Source: Arion vulgaris
Lineage: Eukaryota > Mollusca > Gastropoda > Stylommatophora > Arionidae
NCBI GenBank assembly: GCA_020796225.1
Contig: CM036760.1
Coordinates: forward strand, 169,501 to 233,500
Length of the DNA: 64,000 nt
Direction: 5' to 3'
The notes beneath the pieces are model-generated. The model was not told where the DNA came from. It made no database searches and worked only from the letters and a program-made list of their open reading frames with translations. A program made the position numbers and the translations under genes. Below are positions 56,041-64,000 of this stretch, piece by piece (within the stretch, counting starts at the first letter, position 1; each line of letters opens with the position of its first letter).

Positions 56041-57110
56041 TCTATGGAGTGTCTTTTTCATCTTTGTCTCTGGAATCTAACATACTGATTTTTTCGCTCC
56101 TTTTTGACCATATGACCTCAATAATTGTCCCCACTTTTTCTTACCATTTCATTTAGGACTTTCCAGGATACAGGATAGTGCAATATTTTTCAGTTCACCT
56201 GGAAGTCTCATTCTCCGTGTCTGCTTAGGGCTCCCTTTCTGTGTTATAACCCTCCCTGTTTCTGCTCAAGTGTTTGTCTGTGACACTGACTATGTCTTCA
56301 GCAGGGTATGCCTGTCCACCCCCTTTCTCTCCCCAAGTCTGGATCATCATGGGTCATGTCCGGGTTTTTGCCACTCTGTCACATCATCTAAGTCTGAGAC
56401 TACGCCGAAGACCTTTGCTGATAAAGGCCTGAATCTTTTGAAATATTTAACTTGGTGGACTTGTCTAAAGAAAAATGGGGTTTTAAATAGAGTTTCAAAA
56501 AGGGGAGGACCCCATTTTTTATTTAGGCATAATCTATCCCCTTTTTAAACCTTTTCCCCAAACCCCCAACCCACCAAAAAACATTATTTACATACAAAAC
56601 ACAAAAAACGTCATTTTCCAGGCATGCGTCACGTATCGGTCATCGAGGTTCCCTTTTCCTGCGGTGAGATTGTGACAAATACCAATTGGTGATTCCCACG
56701 ATTCTAACCCTACAACAAGATTTTTACATTTGGGTGAACATTTGGTTTTTTATGTAGAGATGGAGATTTTACACTGTGTGCAAAGAGTAACGGTTTTCTG
56801 GCTTTCCTAAAAATTTGGTTTTAAATTTTCCCTTTTCTTACCTTTACATTATTTCTAAAAAAAACAAATTACAACCATGTTCTAACCTTCCCACAATCGA
56901 GCCCACAGTTTTTTTTCAAAACCCTCATTGTTTCCTCTTGACTGATTGTAAACTGACTCGTTGAACGGTTTCTGCCAGATCATCTACTTGTTCCGATGTC
57001 ACAAAAAAAAGGAAGAAATTTAAGCTAGGTTTAATTTTTCAAAATGGGCCCTGAAGCCCTGACTTGGCGATACTGTGCGTGTAATCAAATTGAGTCTAAC
57101 ATGATGCCAT
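56041..57110 (-). mobile_element. LINE G second copy, strongly decayed
   Basis: 56150-56450 parallels 51840-52130 (CTCAAGTGTTTGTCTGTGAC, CTTTGCTGATAAAGGCCTGA). It is the minus-strand 3' tail of the same LINE, followed by a homopolymer-rich continuation. No intact block is readable. Confidence 0.55.
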
Positions 57111-57197
57111 ACCTTCAAGTCAAAAATTTAAACACAACTTTTTGAATAAAAATAATCATTATTTTTGATACTGTTCCTTTTTTTGTTTTGTTTGCAG

Positions 57198-57381
57198 AGT
57201 TCCGTCTTGTTAATTCAAGCTGATGAAAACGGAAAAATGAGAATGATCAAAAATCCTTGTCCTAAATGCAACAGGGAGAACCCCCTGACGGGGGACACCA
57301 TAAAAGTGACGGAACAACAAAATGAAAAGTCTGATATTTTATTTTATTTTAACTTTATTATTATTTCAATTTATTTTATTT
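57198..57381 (+). CDS. Candidate exon following 55552-55684
   Basis: A TTTTGTTTGCAG acceptor opens a frame in phase 0, matching the donor at 55684. It encodes S-S-V-L-L-I-Q-A-D-E-N-G-K-M-R-M, then N-P-C-P-K-C-N-R-E-N-P-L-T-G-D. The last part (S-D-I-L-F-Y-F-N-F-I-I-I-S) is very hydrophobic and may be intron read-through. A GTAAGT donor at 57382 would end the exon in phase 1. Without splicing the frame stops at 57395, so it could also be a terminal exon with a membrane tail. C-P-K-C suggests disulphides. Family unrecognised. Confidence 0.45.
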
Positions 57382-57395
57382 GTAAGTATTTATAA

Positions 57396-57879
57396 CGGTA
57401 GTTCAAATTTTTAACAATCCTAACATATGCCAGCAAAGAGTTGGAAAATGACTAAAGATATGAAAGGTTGAATGATGAAAATGTTTTTTTAAAAGTATAT
57501 TTTTAAAAATGGCAAATATGAAACGTATAAAAAAGTTCGAATTTTAAAAATGTACGACAAAATATATTTTTTTAAATGAGATTTAACAACTGAAATTTAA
57601 GAACAATATTTTTTAAAACAGTAGTCTTCCTGTTCGTTGATCAATGTATGTACTGCGCCCTTTTCCCTTTTTGTTAAGTGTGTCAGTTTGGGGTTTATTT
57701 ACTTTTTTTAAACAGTGATGAAGTTATCGTATTAGTAATTATAATTGTAATATTAAGATAATGCATATTCCATGGGGAAAGAAAGTTTTGAAGCATATTA
57801 AAAAAAGGAAAAAGGAAAAAATATATGACCTTTCGAATGTAAGTGTTACAGAAGAGTTCCCCCAAAAACCTACTTAAAC
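57396..57879. other. Unassigned AT-rich sequence
   Basis: Poly-T and poly-A runs; nothing supported. Confidence 0.5.
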
Positions 57880-58140
57880 TGGGTTAGTTAGTTTAGTTTT
57901 TTCCCTTTTCATGCCAAAGGCAGCACATAGGGCAGAGGTTTTAGATATCCATGTGAGTTCGGTTACAGTTGAATCTTGAGGGTTTTTTACATCCCAAAGT
58001 TTACTTTTTTTGTTGGATGGATCTTCAAAAGTGGTTTTTGGCCCTTCCACGTTTTTTTTTCCCCAACTGGTGCCCACTTGTCGATTTAGTCTTTTTTCCC
58101 CGTCTGATCTAAGAACATGACCTCAATAAGAACATGACAT
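57880..58140 (-). mobile_element. LINE 3' end fragment, same family as 405-676
   Basis: The minus strand encodes a degraded G-P-K-T-T-F-E...S-K-T-S-A-L-C-A-A-F-G-M-K-R tail ending in a GTTAGTTAGTTT (plus strand) terminus. The copy at 405-676 ends S-K-T-S-A-L-C-A-F-G-T-K and AACTAACTAAC. The same 3' end is therefore present at both extremes of the window. Confidence 0.7.
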
Positions 58141-58189
58141 AAACTGATAAGAAACAAATTTTCTACTCAAAAAAAGAACAAAAAATCAA

Positions 58190-58450
58190 ACAATGCTGGC
58201 TAATGCTAAAAAATGAGAATGAGAAAATTAAAGTAGGAACATATAAAAAGTTAAAGGACTGGAAAGACTATTATAAAAGGAGGTCCCCTTTAAAAGGAAA
58301 AACTACCATGAAGAAGATGGATTTATGATGAGCGGGTTGATCTAAATGAGGATGCATAAGTGGAAACGTCGGGGTTTATGAGAGGGGAAAATTTTCCCGG
58401 GAAAAATTAAGAGTTGCAAAGTTCTGCTCATGGAAGCTTTTGGGATGAGA
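58190..58450 (+). mobile_element. LINE D-family 3' tail, decayed
   Basis: AATGCTGGCTAATGCTAAAA, then AAGTTAAAGGACTGGAAAGA and GCAAAGTTCTGCTCATG parallel 27050-27110 and 27460-27655. It lies in the low-quality stretch. Confidence 0.55.
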
Positions 58451-58494
58451 TTATTATTCAAATGCCATGGCTTGTGAAGTAAAGTTTTTCGTTA

Positions 58495-59400
58495 TTTTTC
58501 CCTCATCTAACATAGGCGTATCTCTATCCCATTAAATTGTTTTACAATGCTTATTTTTCCCTCATCTAACATGGGCGATTCTATCCCATTCAATGTTTTA
58601 CAATTTTTTAATTTCATCTAACGGGGGGCGTATCTCTATCACATTTTTATGTTTTTACACTGTTTATTTTTCCCCACAAAACAGGGGATGCTTCTATCAC
58701 ATTCTAAAATTTACCTTTTTATTTTTCCCTCATCTAACATGGGCGTTTTCCCCCATAAATTCTATGTTTTACACTGTTTTTTTCCTCATTTTAACAGGGG
58801 AATATCTCTTTCACATTCTATTTTTTACACTGTTTATTTTTCCTCATCTAACATGGGCGTATCTTTTAAAATTCCCTATGTTTTACACTGTTTATATTTA
58901 TTCATCTAACATGGGCTTTCTATCACATTCTATGTTTTACCTGTTTATATTTCCTCATCTAACATGGGCATTCTATCACATTCTATGTTTTACACTGTTT
59001 ATATTTCCTCATCTAACATAAAATTTCTCTATCACATTCAATGTTTTACATTTTAAATATTTCCCCATCTAACATGGGCGTATCTCTATCACTTTTCTAT
59101 TTTTTTACACTTTTTTATTTTTCCCTCATCTTACAGGGGCTATTCTATCACATTAAATGTTTTACTGTTTATTTTCCTTCTTAACATGGGCGATTCTTTT
59201 CCCATTCAATGTTTTACAATGTTTATATTTTTTCCCATCTAACATGGGCTATTCTATCTTATTCAATTTTTTACAATGTTTATTTTCCTCATCTAGCATG
59301 GGCGTATTCTATCACATTCAATGTTTTACAATGTTTATTTTTCCCTCATCTAACATGGGTATTCTGCCCCATTCAATTTTTTCCCAATGTTTATGTTTTC
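58495..59400. repeat. About 57-bp tandem array, about 15 copies
   Basis: The unit contains CCTCATCTAACATGGGCGTA, TCTCTATCACATTC and ATGTTTTACACTGTTTAT. Copies differ by homopolymer changes such as ACGGGGGGCG for ACATGGGCG and TTTCCCC for TTTCCTC. This is more consistent with consensus error than with decay. F-L-F-I-F-P-H-L-T-W-A frames are artefacts. Confidence 0.9.
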
Positions 59401-59925
59401 TTTCAAATCAGATCGACAAGTTCCATCATGAAACATCTTTTAATTTTTAAAACGTGGGGACTTTAGTACATCTACTGACTGTCAACTAAAATTAAACAGA
59501 CATCTACTTTGTCTTTACTGTCAATGGCCAATTTGTGTGGTCACTAAAAACGGGGTAACTATCTAATCATGGTCAATGTCTATAAATGTAATATTTCAAA
59601 TTGTGAAGTAACCCAAAGGGGTTTTCATCTTTTTGTAATTTATCAAAATTTTATATTTAGATGAAACCTTTGACCGGGTTTTACAGAAAATTTAATAGAA
59701 TTTTTCCCAAAAATAAAAACTGTTTTGAATTTTTTGGGAAGTGAAAAAACAACCATGAATGAGGAGTTTGGGTCTTATAGACATGCCCTTTAGACGGTTT
59801 TGAAATCAGCACAATCCGAAACAATATTAATATATACAAAATAGATGAGACTGCAGTAAAACTTTTTGTTTGGGGAAAAAACGTAATCAAAAGAAATTGG
59901 GTTTTTTACAAATTAAAAAAACAAT
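59401..59925. other. Unassigned, homopolymer-rich
   Basis: Possible remnants of LINE A-type reverse transcriptase near 59660 (D-E-T-F-D-R-V-L-like). Not enough to name a feature. Confidence 0.3.
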
Positions 59926-60170
59926 GAAAAAATCCCCAGCAACGTTTCGACCAACAGGGGTTTTTTATACCCAGATTTTCATTAGAAACGTTTGTTTTTG
60001 GTTGTCCATTTGTTTTTTTTTTTAAATTTTGGCACTTGTTGTTCTTTGCTTGAAAAAGGCTTTGTTGGTCGAAACGTTGCTGCTTTTTGTCATTGTTTTG
60101 TAATTTGTAAAGCTACGGTACTTTGTGATTACATGTTCTTTTCATATGTACCGCAGCTGTTTTCCCTATA
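59926..60170. mobile_element. Short inverted Penelope-like ends (PLE 3)
   Basis: AGCAACGTTTCGACCAAC at about 59938 and GTTGGTCGAAACGTTGCTG at about 60064 are inverted copies about 110 bp apart, flanked by AACAATGAAAAA and its complement. They resemble the PLE 1 ends. No coding part remains. It sits just 5' of a LINE A-family fragment. Confidence 0.6.
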
Positions 60171-60545
60171 AACCCTTTACTATACGGATCAGATTGCGGG
60201 AGAATGACTGAACAAGATATGTCCAAACATTTCCCCCATCAATATAACTTGTTTTTCGAAAGATCTTCTTTGTTAAAAAGCCAAAACCCGCTTAAAGTGC
60301 AAGGGAATATGAAAATCATTCCGAGGCGGTGTAGATGGATCGGATATTTATTAGCATGGAGATTAACTGTCACCCAAAAAATGCACTGAGATGGACACCG
60401 GGGGGTAAATGGCGTGGCAAGCACAAAACAACATGGAGGAGAACTGATGAACAGAAACATATAGAGAGAGGAATCACAACTGAAACACACTACAGGGGTG
60501 ACTAAAAACAGAATAAAAAGAATGGTGCGCATCTGTTGCTACCAT
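60171..60545 (+). mobile_element. LINE A-family 3' fragment
   Basis: Encodes L-L-Y-G-S-D-C-G-R-M-T-E-Q-D-M-S (compare L-L-Y-G-S-E-C-W-R-M-T-E-Q-D-M-S in LINE A near 31612). It then has R-R-C-R-W-I-G, and ends in a short GGAGGGGG region. Frameshifted. Confidence 0.7.
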
Positions 60546-60569
60546 AAACAAGGAGGGGGTTCACATTCT

Positions 60570-60715
60570 AAAATGATAGAGAGGGGGGAGAGAGAGGGCG
60601 AGAAAGAGAGGGAGGGTATATAGAGAGGTAGATAGAGATAGGGGGATAGAGATAGAGGGGGATAAAAAGAGATGGAGATAGAGAGAGAGAGAGAAAGAGA
60701 AGTAAAAAGAAGAAC
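60570..60715. repeat. GA/GATA microsatellite
   Basis: (GAGA)n with GATAGAGA and GGGGGA interruptions. Confidence 0.85.
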
Positions 60716-61039
60716 TGATACAATAGCTAGAACAAAGATAATTTGTAATGAGCTAGTCTACATGAAATTATATATCAAATTTTGAGATCAATGGCACACA
60801 TTAAGATAGTCTTACAAAATACATCAGTTTAATTAATGTTTACATTAAAAGTCTTTATCAAGTAAAGGTTTGTTAAAAATTTATCCTTTGGGGATCAAAA
60901 CGTTTTATTAGCCTCTTGGTGAAATGTCTAAAAAATTTCCTTACTTTTTGGGTTTTTATTTTGTCGTCTACAAAAAAAAATTAAAACACAATAAATAAAT
61001 AAAAACATATCACAATAAATGAACGTTTGTATTTTCGTC

Positions 61040-61175
61040 CCTTTGTGTTTCATTTTAATTTGTCACTCCTGTTTGTTCGTTTGTTTATAAAGGCCTTGTT
61101 TGGGCGAAACGTTTTTTTTGTCATTGTTTTTTTTAATTTGTAAAACCCTTTTCAGATTTTTTAATTACGTGTTTT
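61040..61175 (+). mobile_element. Solo Penelope-like end (PLE 4)
   Basis: GTTTATAAAGGCCTTGTTTGG then GCGAAACGTTT repeats the PLE 1 right-end layout (TTTATAAAAGGCC...GGTCGAAACGTTG). It is followed by a TTGTAAAAC string, as in PLE 1. A weaker relative may lie at 60885-60920. Confidence 0.55.
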
Positions 61176-62214
61176 GCCAATCAAATAGTTTTACTGGGGG
61201 TTCCAAAATATATACTAAAAAAAATATCGAATAGATAACAGGAAAAAATTTTTAACAAATTGCTCCAAAAATTCTTTTGTAGAATGGTCTAAATATATAT
61301 ATGTTTCAATGAAAAATATCAAAAATTTTATCTCATGGAGTAATGTGAAGTTTGTTAGTGAAATTAGTTTAAATAATAATGTTGTGTAAAATCTTCCTTC
61401 TTTCCACCATTTACCTTTTTAGAAGTGTTGGGCTGGGGAAAAATTTATCTTTGGGGTGCTTTTTTTTAAGGCACTTTTGTAAGCCCATATTTTTTGTAAG
61501 TTTGTTCTTGATGCCTCCTTTTCACATTTTGAGCGGTCTTCCTCTTGCTTTGTACTTGTTTTACTTTTTTTTTTGTGGCTCTTTTAAAAAATTTGTTTAA
61601 TCTGTTGTTCTTTTTTGAATTTGGGTGACTGGTTTCACATCAAATTTTTTCTTCTGATTTCTTCATTTCCCCAAATTTTTTCTTTATTGGGCACACCTGC
61701 AGCTCTTTTTAAGACACCTCATTCTGTCGTTATAATTTTTCCGTTCATTAGCTGTTTTATTGGCCATGTTTGAAATTTGTAAATAGTATTGGCCAGAAAA
61801 TCGTTCTTATGGTTTTCTTTAGTTTTTTGCGGTATTTTTTATGTCACAACAGTGGTTTTAACTGGCCCCGTACCTGGTTGCTTTTTTTTGTTTCAATAAA
61901 AAAGCAATAACAATAGCAATAACTAACGATCATAACGAAAAAGTAAGAAATAAGAATATTAATAATGAAAGCGATTATAATAATGATTAATGATGATACG
62001 AAAGTAAAAGTTGATGACATCGATAATAAAAATTAATTTTGTTACATTTTAGAAACATCCCGCCTACAATCTTACCTTTTCCTGCTCTGATGTTATTTCT
62101 ACCCTCCCCCCTGGAAAATCCTGGGGAAAAATTCTACTGTAAAACTTGATTTGTTCCCAAAGGGCTGAAGTATGTATTAACTTTATTTAATGTGGTTTTC
62201 TATATTTAATATGT
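61176..62214. other. Unassigned, homopolymer-rich
   Basis: An A-rich AATAACAATAGC-type tract at about 61895-62030. No gene seen. Confidence 0.45.
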
Positions 62215-62420
62215 AGGGCTGACCGAATGGTTAGAGCCAGGTTTTCCCTGGGGGACCCTGTTCAATTAGGATAAGGCCAAGAATTTTTTTAAAGTTGTGG
62301 ACCCTTTAAAAATTTCCCAACGAACCCGCTTTGCAGCGATTGCACTAGCCATGCGGCCCAAAAATTTTTCCCGGTTCTAGACCCACCCTTCCACCCTCGC
62401 CCTAAAAATCGGTACTTTGG
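62215..62420 (+). mobile_element. Possible tRNA-derived SINE, degraded
   Basis: GGGCTGACCGAATGGTTAGAGC looks like a tRNA A-box region, and GTTCAATTAGG about 40 bp later could be a B box. A second tRNA-like string, CGAACCCGCTTTGCAGCGAT, follows on the opposite strand. Homopolymer errors limit confidence. Confidence 0.4.
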
Positions 62421-62679
62421 GGGGGAACGACGGGGTTACTTTTATATTTTGCTTTATTTAAAATTTTGGGGAACCCCCTGACCAACATTGCCGGGGAAAA
62501 ATTGCCCAAAAAAAAAAATTTTAAACCCAGTTGGGCCTTACCCGTTAGCCATTACTACAAACACAAAATAAAAAGGAAGTAAAACGACAGACGATAAAAA
62601 ATATTCTTTTACCAAACACTTTGTTACGAGTGCCAAAATTGGCCCTGAAGGGAAACCATCAAAGAAAGCCCCACCACAT
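62421..62679. other. Unassigned
   Basis: Homopolymer-rich; no motif. Confidence 0.4.
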
Positions 62680-63080
62680 GTGAAATGAAATGTTGGGGAA
62701 AGGGAATGGGGGTCACTAGGAATGATAGACTACGGAAAACAGGGGTATCAGAAGCAGAGTGGGCATAACTTCTGCACCAATACATCGAAAGACAACAAAT
62801 GCAGTGGTTCGGACATTTTAATGAGAATTAAAAAAACCAAACATCAATAACAGTATACAAAAAAAGAGATCAGGTGCTAGAGCGAAGCGGGAAACCAAAA
62901 AAAAGATGGATAGACAATAACAAGACCACACTAACTAAACATAGATATAACACAACAAGGTCGACTCCCTCTGACCCCGGGAAAGCAAATTAAAGTTCCC
63001 CCCCACCGCTTAATGGCAAAAGTGCATTTCCGATTCCATCATCCACCCGGGGGAGGGGGCCGGGTTAACCCGCAGGGGCC
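62680..63080 (+). mobile_element. LINE 3' coding tail
   Basis: The frame reads R-Q-Q-M-Q-W-F-G-H-F near 62800, then R-S-G-K-P-K-K-R-W-I-D-N near 62885. This is the W-F-G-H / R-x-G-x-P-x-x-R-W tail of non-LTR elements. It is short, and followed by a GC-rich stretch with runs of C and G. Confidence 0.55.
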
Positions 63081-63600
63081 TGTAGCAAATGTTAGTAAAA
63101 ATAATAAAACACAACTTTTTCAAAAAGTTTCCCCTTTTTAATGTTTACTAAATTTAGAATAACACTAAACAAATCAATCTCTCCAGGTACATTACATTCA
63201 ATATTCATTAAGGTAGGTTATTTGGGGGAAACTTTTCCCCTCAGGTTCCTTACCTCACTATTTCCTTTCGTTTTTAAAGTCGGAAAAAAAGCGTTTCCGC
63301 CGCTGTTACAAGTAAATACAAGAAATTGTAAGATTATTTCACATTTGGGGAAACGACTCTAATGAATTTAAAAACTAAATATTTAAACCGAAAAATTTTT
63401 TTTAAACTAAACATTTTTCCCGACGCGAGACCTCCAGATACCCGGACCCGGCATTTTCTACTTCTGTTTTATGACAATCCGGGACTGACCTGGGAAAAAA
63501 TAAAAACAATGAACCCAAACGACAGGACCGAAAATTGAAGAATATTATTGTGATGATGGAATCCATGGAACGGAATTTCTGCCCATCTACTCCCCAATAT
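63081..63600. other. Unassigned
   Basis: No supported gene; short frames only. Confidence 0.4.
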
Positions 63601-63604
63601 CACC

Positions 63605-63785
63605 ATTTTAAACATTACCATCATCATTATAAACAATATCTGTATCACAATCATCGGCATAATCACTAACATCATCATCATCATCCCTATCATTTATCAC
63701 CATCATCACCATCATCATCATCACCATCATCATCCCTATCATCATCATCATCACCATCATCATAACAAACATCATCATCACCCCC

Positions 63786-63840
<55 letters not shown>

Positions 63841-63950
63841 CCATCATCATCCTTATCATCATCATCACCATCATCATCACCATCATCATCTATCATCATC
63901 CCTTTTCATCACCATCACCCATCATCATCACATCCCCCATCATTATCATC
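63605..63950. repeat. ATC trinucleotide microsatellite
   Basis: (CATCAT)n with CACCAT and CCTATC interruptions. Minus-strand frames of poly-M or poly-D are artefacts. Confidence 0.95.
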
Positions 63951-64000
63951 ATCACTAGAAGACAGCTATAACTACAATATAATATTTATTATTTCTGTTA

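Overview
This window reads as nuclear DNA of an invertebrate animal, most plausibly a lophotrochozoan such as a mollusc. That is an inference from the mix of non-LTR retrotransposons (CFDP2/RTE-like, YADD-type and RNase H-bearing families), Penelope-like elements, tRNA-derived SINEs, and exons of secreted C-type-lectin type. There are no bacterial-style operons. Almost all the longer open reading frames are either decayed transposon proteins or artefacts of tandem repeats. No rRNA gene, intact tRNA gene or CRISPR array was seen.

Region by region. 0.2-12.4 kb is a mosaic of unrelated tandem arrays (units of 24, 34, 37, 75, 24, 28-30 and about 42 bp), with small LINE pieces trapped inside or between them. 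12.4-18.7 kb holds microsatellites, a 63-bp and a 53-bp array, a 1.2-kb AGT array and several minus-strand LINE 3' fragments, one with an RNase H domain. 18.8-32.7 kb is a nest of transposons. LINE C (minus) is split by an inverted-repeat Penelope-like element with a 12-bp target duplication. LINE D (plus) carries a small hAT-type MITE. LINE E (minus) is split by a nearly complete LINE A (plus, 3258 bp) with a perfect 12-bp target duplication. 33.7-36.7 kb is one Tc1/mariner-type element inside another. 38.9-43.7 kb holds a hAT relic and LINE F, each with part of its own coding sequence amplified in tandem. LINE F is also split by a second inverted-repeat Penelope-like insertion with a 15-bp target duplication.

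Host coding sequence is sparse. On the plus strand, a 73-nt signal-peptide exon (36948-37020), a lectin-domain exon (44965-45050) and a second lectin-domain exon (46089-46176) join in compatible phases. They make the N-terminal half of a secreted C-type lectin domain protein whose introns are filled by repeats. A second signal-peptide exon of the same length and phase lies at 51631-51703, which suggests a tandem paralogue. Two further exon candidates (55552-55684 and 57198-57381) may belong to it or to another secreted protein. I do not recognise that family.

From about 47.6 kb to 63.5 kb the sequence is rich in abnormal runs of G, C, A and T, and repeat units deviate toward homopolymers. Consensus quality probably falls there, so frameshifts in that part should not be over-read. 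I did not find a convincing undescribed gene system. The most interesting signals are the split lectin locus, the paired inverted Penelope insertions with a hammerhead-like sequence motif, and the transposon-derived tandem arrays.
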